DNA from: JBOGJG01 sp050747825
Lineage (GTDB): Bacteria; Acidobacteriota; UBA6911; RPQK01; JBOGJG01
NCBI GenBank assembly: GCA_050747825.1
Contig: JBOGJG010000285.1
Span: 1 to 38,321, forward strand
DNA: 38,321 nucleotides
Reading direction: 5' to 3'
Shown in pieces: positions 17,102 to 25,317 of the stretch (positions are counted from its first letter, which is position 1; every line of letters begins with the position of its first letter). The notes beneath the pieces are model-generated. The model searched no databases, was not told the DNA's origin, and saw nothing but the letters and a program-made list of their open reading frames with translations. Both the position numbers and the translations under genes were made by a program.

Positions 17102-18493
17102 TTACTTCCGATTGCTGTTGAAATCCGGCAAAAGGGATTCCAAATTCAAGCGGTATTCAGGACGATCCGGGGCCAGGAGAACTGCGGCCTCGTATTCCTC
17201 GAGAGCTTCATCTCGTAGACCCAGTCCAAAGTAGATGTTTCCGAGCAGATTACGCAGCTTGGCGTTTGCAGGCCTTATAGCCCTGACCCGCTCGGCATAC
17301 CGGCGCGCCTCGTGCAGGTCTTTACGCTCGTACCAGTAGGCCGCCATGAGGTAGTTGCCCACCTCCGAATCGGGGACGATTTCTTCCATCTTGAGCAAAT
17401 GATCATAGACTTTGCCGGCGGCGCCGGAAGCCAGGAGCATCTCGGCCAGATAGCCATGTGCAGCCCAGTTGTCGGCGGCCACCTTAAGTACCTGCTCAAA
17501 TAGAGCCTGGGCCTCATTGTGCCTTCCCTGTTCTAAGGCTCTCTCTCCCTGTGCGATGAGTTTCTCGGCCTCGCGTTCTCGCTCTTCATGCAGGCGCGTG
17601 CCGGCACTGTGCTCCTGGAATTTACGGAGGTAGACCGATGCCTCTTCGTGCTTGCCCTGCTTCTGGTAAGCCCTGCCCAGACTGTAATAAATCTCAGGAA
17701 CTTCTGAGGCTAACGGCTCGGCCTGCTCCAGGTATTTGATGGCCTCGTCCACACGGCCAAGGGAGAGGCAAACGGTTCCGAGTTTAAATAAATATTCGGC
17801 ATTGTTGGCATGCTGCTTCACGGCATGCCCAAAGGCTTCCCGGGCAGATTCCATATCATTCTGCTGCCTGAGGACGTTACCCAGTTCGTAATAAGCGACC
17901 GCGTTGTCCTCGGGCTGCTCTTTGATGCTGGTTTCGATCAATTTTCTGGCTCTGTCATATTGTCCCAGAGCGAGATACACCTGACCCTGATTCAGGCTGA
18001 TGCGTGGGTCTTCGGGCGTGCGGCGGGCCAGCAGCCCCAGTACCTCCAAGGCATCGGCGTTTTCTCCCAGCCGGTAGTAGGTGTCACTGAGGAGCCATAA
18101 CCAGGCCGTGGGCAACTCGGCCAGGTTCCCTCCTTCTTGAAATCCGGCCAAAGCTGACCTGGCGGCGCTCCTGTGATCCAGACGCGTCAGCGTGTGGGCC
18201 AGGAATATTCTGTACCCAGTCTTCTCGGGATCCAGTCGAGCGGCCTCTTTGAATTCTGCTGCGGCAGGCCTGAAATGTCCCATGCCCAACAGTACAACTC
18301 CCGAGGAAAAGTAAGGACGAGAGTCCAGAGGCTTCATCTGCTTGTATTGACTGAAAACCTCAAGCGCCTTCAGCAGGTGTCCTGCCTCCGTGAGCCGGTT
18401 CCCTTCCTCCAGCAGCGCTTCCGGATCGGAAGAGTTGATCCCGCTACCGGAAAAGAAGAAGACCAGTAAAATTACCGCGACTCCATGGCCCAC
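17102..18493 (-). CDS. Exported TPR-repeat protein
   Basis: A 463-residue protein made almost entirely of TPRs (more than ten units) after an N-terminal hydrophobic segment (VAVILLVFFFSG, residues 5-16) that looks like a signal peptide or anchor. Repeat consensus residues are clear, for example LGRAYQKQGKHEEASVYL and YFGLGLRDEALEEYEAAV. A charged segment around 300-325 (HEEREREAEKL) separates two TPR blocks. The start is GTG 18493; the frame is closed by a TGA 15 bases upstream and no ATG gives the hydrophobic start. It is divergent from the FG-GAP/UnbV gene over a 79-base gap and lies upstream of the second TonB receptor. Such TPR and UnbV proteins often sit side by side in Acidobacteriota; the role is unknown, probably periplasmic assembly. 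Confidence 0.85.
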   Translation of the reverse strand: MGHGVAVILLVFFFSGSGINSSDPEALLEEGNRLTEAGHLLKALEVFSQYKQMKPLDSRPYFSSGVVLLGMGHFRPAAAEFKEAARLDPEKTGYRIFLAHTLTRLDHRSAARSALAGFQEGGNLAELPTAWLWLLSDTYYRLGENADALEVLGLLARRTPEDPRISLNQGQVYLALGQYDRARKLIETSIKEQPEDNAVAYYELGNVLRQQNDMESAREAFGHAVKQHANNAEYLFKLGTVCLSLGRVDEAIKYLEQAEPLASEVPEIYYSLGRAYQKQGKHEEASVYLRKFQEHSAGTRLHEEREREAEKLIAQGERALEQGRHNEAQALFEQVLKVAADNWAAHGYLAEMLLASGAAGKVYDHLLKMEEIVPDSEVGNYLMAAYWYERKDLHEARRYAERVRAIRPANAKLRNLLGNIYFGLGLRDEALEEYEAAVLLAPDRPEYRLNLESLLPDFNSNRK

Positions 18494-18543
18494 AACAGTA
18501 TGGGATCAAAAAAGCGGATCCAGATCAAGCCGGCCGCATATTG

Positions 18544-18570
18544 AGGCTGTAGGCTGTAGACTATAGGCCT
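18544..18570. repeat. Short AGGCTGT repeat in a divergent intergenic region
   Basis: AGGCTGT occurs at 18544-18550 and 18551-18557, followed by the degenerate copy AGACTAT and then AGGCCT. It ends directly before ATG 18573, where a Shine-Dalgarno would be expected but is not seen. The same heptamer builds the inverted array at 22149-22226. Confidence 0.6.
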
Positions 18571-18572
18571 TT

Positions 18573-20264
18573 ATGAATTTAAGCGGGACCATTCGCGCAC
18601 TGTTGCTGGTAACCGTCCCGGCCTTGAGCCTCGTCCTGGCGGGGCAGAGCCAGGTGAAATTCGCGGACGTGACCGCTTCCCTGGGCATTCAATTCCATCA
18701 CGAGGCATCGCCAACTTCCCAGAAGTACCTGCCTGAGACCATGGGCTCAGGTGTGGCGCTCCTTGATTATGATGGCGACGGACGGCTGGATATTTTCCTG
18801 GCAAATGGCGCCAGGATACATGATCCAATGCCCGCGGGCTCTCTTCCCGCCAAAGAGCACAGCGCCTATTGGGATCGCTTGTATCGCCAGCGGGAAGACG
18901 GCACCTTCGACGACGTCACTGAAACTTCGGGTTTAAGCGGGCGTGGCTACAGTATCGGCGTGGCAAGCGGCGATTATGACAATGACGGAGACCTCGACCT
19001 TTACGTGACCAGCCTCGAATCCAATACGCTATATCGAAACAATGGGGATGGCACTTTTACAGATGTGACCGAGTCGGCGGGGGTGGGCGGATCAGGCTGG
19101 TCGAGCAGCGCCGCCTTCGTTGATATCGATCATGACGGACTGCTCGACCTGTTCGTGTGCCGCTACCTGGACTGGTCATTCGAGGACAATATTTATTGCG
19201 GCGATCGCGACCGGGACCACCGGGCCTACTGCCATCCGGATGAGTTTTCCGGCCTCGAACCGCTGCTTTACCACAATCAGGGCGACGGCCGTTTCAAGGA
19301 CATCAGCAGGCAGGCCGGACTGACGGACAAGGGAAAAGCCCTGGGTATAGCCATCGCCGATTTTAACCAGGACGGGTGGATCGATATCTTTGTCGCTAAT
19401 GATTCCGTGGCCCAATTCCTCTACACAAATCAGGGCGACGGCAGCTTTGAAGAGGTAGCCCTGCTGTGGGGCGCCGCGCTGGATCAGGATGGGAATACTT
19501 ATGCCGGTATGGGCGCCGATTTTGCTGATTACGACAATGACGGCTGGCCGGACCTGATTGTGACCAACCTTTCGAACCAAAGGTATGCGCTTTACCGGAA
19601 CAGAGGGCACAGCAACTCTTTTGATTACACAACGTACGTCTCGGGCGTCGGAAAGATAACGCAGCTCTTCTCCGGCTGGGGCGTCAAGTTCAACGATTTT
19701 GACAATGACGGCTGGAAAGACCTCTTTATTGCCCAGGGACATGTGATGGATACGATCAGGATCGACTCCCCTCATCTGCGTTATCTGCAGCCGCCCCTGT
19801 TTTTGAAGAACCAGAAGGGTGAGCAGTTCATCGATCTATCAAGCCAGGCTGGGAACAGCTTTGCTGAGCAGTGGGCAGGACGAGGACTCGCCACAGGAGA
19901 CCTGGACCGGGACGGCGATCTCGATGTCGTGATCACTGCGGCCAACCAGCCAGCTCACGTCCTGCGTAATGATGGAGGAAACCAGGGCAACTGGATCTCT
20001 CTGAGACTGGTCGGAAGCCGAAGCAACCGCGATGGCATAGGAGCGGCCGTCCAAGTGGTTTCGCCTGCGGGCACTCGCCAGTTTGCCACTGTGAGCACTA
20101 CCGGGAGCTATCTCTCGGCCGTTCCGCCGGACATTCACTTTGGACTGGGGCCTGAGTCCCAGATCACCCAAATCGAAATTCGATGGCCCAGCGGAGTCGT
20201 TCAGCGCCTCGACGACGTTGCAGCAAATCACTTTCTCACCGTCCGGGAGCCAGAAGAGCGATGA
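18573..20264 (+). CDS. FG-GAP/VCBS beta-propeller protein with C-terminal ASPIC/UnbV domain (CRTAC1-like)
   Basis: Exported 563-residue protein. Residues 1-24 form a signal peptide ending LAGQS. At least seven calcium-binding FG-GAP loops follow: DYDGDGRLD, DYDNDGDLD, DIDHDGLLD, DFNQDGWID, DYDNDGWPD, DFDNDGWKD and DLDRDGDLD. The C-terminal 75 residues match ASPIC/UnbV (RDGIGAAVQV, then FGLGPESQITQIEIRWPSG). The family is thought to mediate extracellular carbohydrate or protein binding, with no enzymatic activity established. A cysteine pair around 205-220 (IYCGD, AYCHPDE) may form a disulfide between propeller blades, as in related proteins. The gene is divergent from the TPR gene and ends 8 bases before the convergent, frameshift-corrected esterase stop at 20273. 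Confidence 0.92.
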   Translation: MNLSGTIRALLLVTVPALSLVLAGQSQVKFADVTASLGIQFHHEASPTSQKYLPETMGSGVALLDYDGDGRLDIFLANGARIHDPMPAGSLPAKEHSAYWDRLYRQREDGTFDDVTETSGLSGRGYSIGVASGDYDNDGDLDLYVTSLESNTLYRNNGDGTFTDVTESAGVGGSGWSSSAAFVDIDHDGLLDLFVCRYLDWSFEDNIYCGDRDRDHRAYCHPDEFSGLEPLLYHNQGDGRFKDISRQAGLTDKGKALGIAIADFNQDGWIDIFVANDSVAQFLYTNQGDGSFEEVALLWGAALDQDGNTYAGMGADFADYDNDGWPDLIVTNLSNQRYALYRNRGHSNSFDYTTYVSGVGKITQLFSGWGVKFNDFDNDGWKDLFIAQGHVMDTIRIDSPHLRYLQPPLFLKNQKGEQFIDLSSQAGNSFAEQWAGRGLATGDLDRDGDLDVVITAANQPAHVLRNDGGNQGNWISLRLVGSRSNRDGIGAAVQVVSPAGTRQFATVSTTGSYLSAVPPDIHFGLGPESQITQIEIRWPSGVVQRLDDVAANHFLTVREPEER

Positions 20265-20272
20265 GGCGGCGC

Positions 20273-20476
20273 TCAGGGCACTTCTAATTGGTAGCGGTGC
20301 AGGTGAGAACTATGGAGTTGAAAGGCCTGGTACAGTGGCTCTGTTCCGTAGCGGACATCGGGTGTGTACTGAAAGCTCCAGCTCTCGTTCTCCAGGATCA
20401 GTGGGATGGAAATACCGGAAGGGGTCTCCGCTGAAAGGCGGATGATGGAAGTGCGTTCCTGGGCGCCTGTCCTCAT
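20273..20476 (-). pseudogene. Out-of-frame C-terminal coding segment of the esterase
   Basis: In the frame next to the esterase frame, 20476-20273 reads as a plausible beta-domain end: RTSIIRLSAETPSGISIPL, then SWSFQYTPDVRYG and a stop after LEVP. It continues the fold of the upstream segment (SVRLSTAYPTIQI). The in-frame tail is instead low in hydrophobics and rich in His, Pro and Arg. Removing one base from the GGG at 20477-20479 (CCC on the coding strand) joins the two frames seamlessly as DSMRTGAQ. This is a likely one-base insertion or a sequencing or assembly error. It is annotated separately because the reading is inference. Confidence 0.65.
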
Positions 20477-21815
20477 GGGAATCGCTCAGGATCTGGATTG
20501 TCGGGTACGCTGTCGAGAGTCGTACGCTCACCGCGGTCATGGGCTCGCCACGCGGATTGTAAATCCGAATGGGCAGCGCGATCTCTTTCCCGGGAGGCAG
20601 ATAGACTCTTTCTTTAGAGGTTAAGGGGAGAAGGACCGGCGGCTGACTGCCCGTGCCGGGACCGTCAAAGCTCACCTGATGTCCGCTGCCATCGACCGTA
20701 AATTCGAGCCGTCCTTCGACGTCTGCTGAGACCTCTCGAACGTTGCTCGTGGCGGTTTTCAGATTGAAATCAAGCAAAGTGTAGGGCTGCCCGGCCCGGT
20801 AAAGAGGCGCCGTTCGAACCGTGATCCGCCGCGACTCCACAGCCGGGCCGTCCGGAGCCCAGCGACGGGTGGTGATGCGCAATCCCCCCTGAGTCACGTC
20901 CTCCAGGTAAACGATCGCTCTTCCTTCTCCCGGAGCCTTGACCTGATGGCCCCACACTTCAAACTGGGAATCAGGATTCGCGTGCTCCCAAATCACCGGA
21001 ACATTGTTGAGAGTCGGATCCGCGAAAGCTTTCAGGTGGAAAGAAAAGGTTTCTCCGATCGAGGTAGCGGCGTGCTTGTGGTATTCGTCCTGGCGGAACT
21101 CGAATTGAACGCCTTGCGCCCGGGCATAAGCCCGGCGCGTCTCTTCATGATACTGGCTGATGTAATCCCCGCTGGCGCGAATCAGGCTTACACGGGTATG
21201 GCCGTGATTGGAAACATGGTCCTTGGGACGCCATAAGACCCTTCGCCCCTTGTCGCCCACGTAGAACTCGGGACCGGGATTAAAGGAGGAGGCGCTTCCT
21301 ATCAGTTGAGGATAGCGGGCGCTCAGGTAAAGGCTCATAAAACCGCCCATACTGAGGCCTGAGATAGCGCGATGCCTGCGGTCGGTCAGTGTTCTGTACT
21401 CACTGTCGATATGCTTTACCAGCTCGAGAAAATACCGGCGAAAATCGTGATCGCCGCCGTCAATTCGCACGTCCCAGGGGTCTCCGCCATAAAAACCGGT
21501 GTAGTGCTCCGCCACATAGCCGTCCACGGCCACCACAATCACGTCGTTCTTGGAAACAAAATCAACGATATTGGGCACGGTGTCCGTCCCATTGTCGTAG
21601 TGCTCCAGTGTGTAACGATCGCTGTGGCCGTGACAGTAATAAATCACAGGATAGCGCTTCTGGCTGGTCTCGTAATCTGGCGGCAGAAAAAGACGGTAGT
21701 TACGGTCCTGGTGGAACACCTCTGAAAAATGAGTACGATCGTAAAAAGGCTGCGCCCCAGAAATAGTGGAGACCAGTCCGTAAAAGACAAAAGCGCAAAT
21801 CAAAGCCCGTTTCAA
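20310..21815 (-). CDS. Exported esterase (putative esterase/feruloyl-esterase type alpha/beta hydrolase), 3' frameshifted
   Basis: Secreted serine esterase, 501 residues as read. Residues 1-21 form a signal peptide. The alpha/beta-hydrolase core (about 25-265) belongs to the esterase D/feruloyl esterase group: YPVIYYCHGHSD near the oxyanion strand, nucleophile serine in GLSMGG, an acid in RASGDY and histidine in YHKHAA. A beta-sandwich-like C-terminal region follows. TTG 21815 has AAGGGG 7 bases upstream, and its first bases form a TTGA overlap with the stop of the small TPR ORF, suggesting translational coupling. The last 50 residues are probably out of frame after 20477; the corrected stop is 20273. 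Located downstream of a sodium symporter, it may release acyl or aromatic groups from sugars before uptake. Confidence 0.8.
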   Translation of the reverse strand: MKRALICAFVFYGLVSTISGAQPFYDRTHFSEVFHQDRNYRLFLPPDYETSQKRYPVIYYCHGHSDRYTLEHYDNGTDTVPNIVDFVSKNDVIVVAVDGYVAEHYTGFYGGDPWDVRIDGGDHDFRRYFLELVKHIDSEYRTLTDRRHRAISGLSMGGFMSLYLSARYPQLIGSASSFNPGPEFYVGDKGRRVLWRPKDHVSNHGHTRVSLIRASGDYISQYHEETRRAYARAQGVQFEFRQDEYHKHAATSIGETFSFHLKAFADPTLNNVPVIWEHANPDSQFEVWGHQVKAPGEGRAIVYLEDVTQGGLRITTRRWAPDGPAVESRRITVRTAPLYRAGQPYTLLDFNLKTATSNVREVSADVEGRLEFTVDGSGHQVSFDGPGTGSQPPVLLPLTSKERVYLPPGKEIALPIRIYNPRGEPMTAVSVRLSTAYPTIQILSDSHEDRRPGTHFHHPPFSGDPFRYFHPTDPGERELELSVHTRCPLRNRATVPGLSTP

Positions 21816-22126
21816 TTTAGATCCCCTTGATCAGAGCCGCGACCGTAAGCGAGCGGCCCAAAGAAACCATCCTCCAACCAGAGCTGAAGGTGGCGGCTGA
21901 ACAGGTGCGAGTGATCGATGCGCAGGGCTTCCCGCAGGTTCTCCCGCCCCTTGTCGGCCTGGCCAGGGCAGACCCAAGCCCATCCGAGATTGCGCAGCGA
22001 GGACACGTGATTGGGGTCGCTCGCGATGGACCGTTGCCAATAGCTGATTGCCTCTTCCTGACGTCCACGGTCGTAGTACAGATCTCCTACCATACACCCG
22101 ATGAACGACCGGCGGACCGTCAGCAT
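21812..22126 (-). CDS. Small TPR ORF with repeat-encoded C-terminus
   Basis: A 104-residue reading with about two and a half TPR units (YYDRGRQEEAISYWQRSI, then NLGWAWVCPGQADKGRENL) and no signal peptide. ATG 22126 has AGGAG about 10 bases upstream. The stop TGA overlaps the TTG start of the esterase by four bases. The C-terminal residues GPLAYGRGSDQ are encoded by a dispersed GC-rich repeat (21834-21858), so the original end was probably overwritten. It may be the remnant of a longer TPR protein or a functional short helper coupled to the esterase. Confidence 0.55.
   Translation of the reverse strand: MLTVRRSFIGCMVGDLYYDRGRQEEAISYWQRSIASDPNHVSSLRNLGWAWVCPGQADKGRENLREALRIDHSHLFSRHLQLWLEDGFFGPLAYGRGSDQGDLN
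21834..21858. repeat. Solo REP-like element
   Basis: GAGCCGCGACCGTAAG followed by CGAGCGGCC matches the right arm of the paired element at 33477-33500 at all but one of 24 positions. It lies within the end of the small TPR ORF, giving the peptide PLAYGRGS. No REP-associated transposase gene is in the window. Confidence 0.75.
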
Positions 22127-22148
22127 AAGCAGCGATCTCCTAAAAGAC

Positions 22149-22226
22149 AGGCTGTAGGCTTGAAGGCTGTAGTAGGAAAGACCAAAACGCTTTTACCTAC
22201 AGCTTACAATCTACAGCTTGCAGCCT
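22149..22226. repeat. AGGCTGT minisatellite with inverted arms
   Basis: AGGCTGT occurs at 22149-22155 and 22164-22170 with a partial copy (AGGCT) at 22156-22160. Facing copies on the other strand, such as CTACAGCTT and GCAGCCT, lie at 22196-22226. The two arms flank about 20 bases and can pair imperfectly. It sits in the 131-base gap between the symporter stop and the small TPR ORF. Confidence 0.65.
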
Positions 22227-22257
22227 GGAATCATAGTTGCGTAATCTTCAACTCTGC

Positions 22258-24024
22258 CTACCGGAAGCCGACTCGAGGCAAAAGCTTGAGGATAAATCCA
22301 CCGGCAATCACTGAACCTGCCAGTAAAAGCAAGCCTGCGGATATGAGTCCGTACAGGAGATATCCCACTCCGAAGATGGCGAAATAGACCACCGCGCAGC
22401 CCAGAAACCAGCAGAGCAGCGAGGCGGTCAGGTTTTGGTCCTTCTCCCTGGCTCTGGGACCGACCACTTTTTCCCAACCCCGCCCCAGAGGGCGGATCTT
22501 ATCGTAAAAGCTAACCAGCGTAGCCATATCGGCCGGCGGAGTTAGAAACGTCACGACCACCCAGGCAGCCGTCGTAATAACGACTCCAATGACCAGATTC
22601 AAAGAGGGATCAAGCGGCTCAAATCCCAGCCTCTGGTGAATGAACTGGAAGTAAAGGGCCACCGCAAAAGAGACGGTCATGGCCGAGATTTCACTCCAGG
22701 CGCTGATTCGCCACCAGAACCAGCGCAGTATAAAGATCAATCCCGTACCCGCTCCAATCTGCAGCATGATCTGAAAGGCCTGGAGCGCATTTTCGAGCCA
22801 CAGTGAAAGCATCCCTGCAAAAACAACCAGGATCACGGTTGAGATTCGGGCCATCATCACATAGTGCTGGTCCGGCGCCTCCTTTTTAATAAAACGCCGG
22901 TAGAGGTCATCAACCAGATACGAGGATCCCCAGTTCAAATGAGTGCTGATGGTAGACATGTAAGCGGCCGCCAGCGAGACGATCACCAGGCCCAGAAGCC
23001 CTGTAGGCAGGAACACCAGCATGGCTGGATAGCCCAAATCGTGCCCGATGATGGAAGGATCGACATTGGGAAACGCCTGCTGAATCGATTCCAGAGTGGG
23101 GTATACGATCAGTGACGAAAGCGCCACCAAAATCCAGGGCCAGGGGCGGATACCATAATGCGCCACGTTGAACCACAGCGTTGCCAGCACCGAGTTCTTT
23201 TCATCTTTGGCCGCCAGCATGCGCTGAGCGATGTAGCCGCCGCCGCCCGGCTCTGCTCCGGGATACCAGGTGCTCCACCACTGAACAGCCAGCGGAATGA
23301 TGAAAATGGCCAGGGCCGTGCTCCAGTCGGAAAAATCCGGAAAGAAACTCAGGCGACCGGCCAACTGGGGATTCGAAAGCAGACCCGAAAGTCCCCCCAC
23401 ATCGGGATGATTAAGAGAGTAATAGGCCGCCAGTACGGAGCCGATCATGGCGACGACAAAGAGCAGAAGATCGGTCACCACCACTCCCCACAGCCCAGAC
23501 GTGGCGCTGTAAATGGCAGTAATGGCGGCGCACACCATGACCGTGGAGTATCGGTCCAGACCCAGCAGTACGCCGGCAATCTTAATGGCAGCCAGCGTAA
23601 CCGAAGCCATGATCATGATATTAAAGAAAAAACCCAGGTAGACGGCACGGAATCCGCGCAGGAAGCTGGCTGGTTTTCCCGAATAGCGCAGTTCGTAAAA
23701 GCCCATGTCGGTAAGGACTCTCGAACGGCGCCACAGCTTGGCATAGAAAAATACCGTCAGCATGCCCGTGATCAGAAAGGGCCACCAGACCCAGTTCCCG
23801 CTCACTCCGTTATTGCGGACAATATCGGTCACCAGATTGGGGGTGTCGGTTGAGAAGGTGGTAGCCACCATTGAGGTGCCTAAGAGCCACCAGGGGAGGC
23901 TGCGACCTGAAACAAAAAACTCGTCGATTCCCTTTCCCGCCCGTTTGACATACAGGAGCCCGATAAAGAGAACGACTGCAAAGTAAGCGAAGATAATGAT
24001 CCAGTCCAAGAAGGCCAGTTGCAT
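22258..24024 (-). CDS. Sodium:solute symporter family transporter
   Basis: Inner-membrane protein of 588 residues with about 14-15 predicted transmembrane helices, the usual SSS size. Helix 1 is DWIIIFAYFAVVLFIGLLYV. The motif FFVSGRSLPWWLLGTSMVAT (about 36-55) is typical of the LeuT-fold SSS family, as is ISTHLNWGSSYLVDDLY (about 370), near the conserved sodium-binding helix. Substrates in this family include sugars, sialic acid, carboxylates and inositol; the position next to an esterase favours a sugar or organic acid. ATG 24024 has AAGGG 5 bases upstream. Its stop is a TAG at 22258-22260. It probably heads an operon with the small TPR ORF and the esterase. Confidence 0.93.
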   Translation of the reverse strand: MQLAFLDWIIIFAYFAVVLFIGLLYVKRAGKGIDEFFVSGRSLPWWLLGTSMVATTFSTDTPNLVTDIVRNNGVSGNWVWWPFLITGMLTVFFYAKLWRRSRVLTDMGFYELRYSGKPASFLRGFRAVYLGFFFNIMIMASVTLAAIKIAGVLLGLDRYSTVMVCAAITAIYSATSGLWGVVVTDLLLFVVAMIGSVLAAYYSLNHPDVGGLSGLLSNPQLAGRLSFFPDFSDWSTALAIFIIPLAVQWWSTWYPGAEPGGGGYIAQRMLAAKDEKNSVLATLWFNVAHYGIRPWPWILVALSSLIVYPTLESIQQAFPNVDPSIIGHDLGYPAMLVFLPTGLLGLVIVSLAAAYMSTISTHLNWGSSYLVDDLYRRFIKKEAPDQHYVMMARISTVILVVFAGMLSLWLENALQAFQIMLQIGAGTGLIFILRWFWWRISAWSEISAMTVSFAVALYFQFIHQRLGFEPLDPSLNLVIGVVITTAAWVVVTFLTPPADMATLVSFYDKIRPLGRGWEKVVGPRAREKDQNLTASLLCWFLGCAVVYFAIFGVGYLLYGLISAGLLLLAGSVIAGGFILKLLPRVGFR

Positions 24025-24173
24025 GAGTCCCTTAATAATCGCAAACTAACGAAAGAATTTGCAAGTTGACACCGAGAGCTTTCAAAACTTAGATTCGTTC
24101 GTCATGGCACTTTCGAGAACCTAATTTTGTTTGTTTTTCGCTCTTTCTATCCTGGCCTCGGACCTCTCTGACC

Positions 24174-24290
24174 TGCTATGGAGACGCCCTTGACATCTGC
24201 TTCTCAGATCATTGCATGAGGAGCATGCGGGAGTGGCTCCTGGGGGAATACGGAGACCTGCCGGCTTTGAATCGGACCTGGGGGACGAAC
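24174..24290 (+). pseudogene. Fragment of a GH42-like glycoside hydrolase
   Basis: In the frame of the ATG at 24216, and open further upstream without a start, the translation contains ALDICFSDHCM and then REWLLGEYGDLPALNRTWGT. The latter closely resembles the segment of GH42-type beta-galactosidases in which a short tail helix follows 'FR-WL--YGSL--LN--WGT'. About 40 residues are preserved out of a domain of several hundred. It breaks off at about 24288, where a Gfo/Idh/MocA reading takes over in another frame. The assignment rests on motif recall only. Confidence 0.5.
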
Positions 24291-24291
24291 C

Positions 24292-25209
24292 TACAGCTAT
24301 CATCGCGATCTCTTCGCGCAAAGCGCCCTGGATGCGATACTCGTGGAGACGCCTCCGCACCTTCACCGGGAGCATGTGGTAGAAGCGTTGTGGGCGGGCT
24401 TTCACTGCAGTGCCGCCAAACCTCTGGCCCTCACCGTCAATGAGCTCGACGAAATCAGAGAGGTGGCGCGTTCCTCCAACCGGATCCTCCATGTGGATCA
24501 GCAGCTCCGATATCGGCCTCAGTATCTGCAAGCGATGGAGAAAATCCATGGCGGGGAGATCGGCGAAGTCGGCTTTGTCCGGGCCCAGAGGTACAGCAAT
24601 TGGAACGGTGAAAGTAGAAAACCGGATTTTCGAGACACCAAAACCTGGCTGTACCGTATCGAGCAATCCGGAGATACCATCGTTGAGAATCAGATTCACA
24701 ATATCGACATCATCAATTGGATCATGAACGATCATCCAATCCGGGCCACCGGGCTGGGCGGCCAGAATATGATCCGCTGGGAAGGCAATGAGCTCCTGGA
24801 TAATTACGGCCTGACCTTCGAATATCCTGGGAACCGCTACGCGATTTTTTCCAAGATCAGCTACGCCGTCTCTGATCTGGGTGGGACGTTCATTCACGCC
24901 TACGGATCAAAGGCGGGAGCGGACGTGAGCTACAGCGGACCGGTTACCTTCTTCGGAAGAGAAAAAGACTCGAAGCCTGTCATCATCGACGCCCAGAATG
25001 TGGATATGAATTTCTTGAGCATGCGCGATTTCTTCGAATCGATTCGAAAGGGCAAACAGCCCTTTGCCGATGTCCAGGTGGGACGCGACGCCGCGCTGAC
25101 CACGCTGCTGGGCCGTAAGGCCATTTACGAAAAACGGACGGTGAGTTGGGAAGAGCTGCTGAAAGAGGGCGCTCCCCTCCTCTTCCCGCGAGGCTCCCCA
25201 CGTCACTGA
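24292..25209 (+). pseudogene. 5'-truncated Gfo/Idh/MocA-family oxidoreductase
   Basis: Encodes the second half of a Gfo/Idh/MocA dehydrogenase. From 24292 the frame reads YSYHRDLFAQSALDAILVE, then TPPHLH, i.e. the fifth Rossmann strand. The first about 60-90 residues with the GxGxxG dinucleotide motif are missing. The usual EKP motif is AAKPLA here, losing the glutamate. The C-terminal domain looks intact (QLRYRPQYLQAMEKI, ENQIHNIDIINWI, DFFESIRKGKQPF). GTG 24343 could start a 288-residue product, but without the cofactor site it should not be an active dehydrogenase. It begins where the glycosidase fragment ends, so a deletion fused the two. Confidence 0.75.
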
Positions 25210-25317
25210 ATCTTTACATTTCAGGCTCGTCGCCCGTGCCGCACTCGATGAATGAGTTTTAGGCGACGGGGCATTTAATTTGGATGGTCCTCGATACAGG
25301 GCAGGGAGCGACGATTT

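Noticed and set aside
24121..24897. 258-residue minus-strand reading across the fragment region
   Set aside because: The plus strand encodes recognisable glycosidase and Gfo/Idh/MocA motifs here; the minus translation has no family pattern.
25210..25317. Complementary words CGTCGCC and GGCGACG considered as a terminator between convergent genes
   Set aside because: The loop would be about 30 bases and no T-run follows on either strand at the right position.
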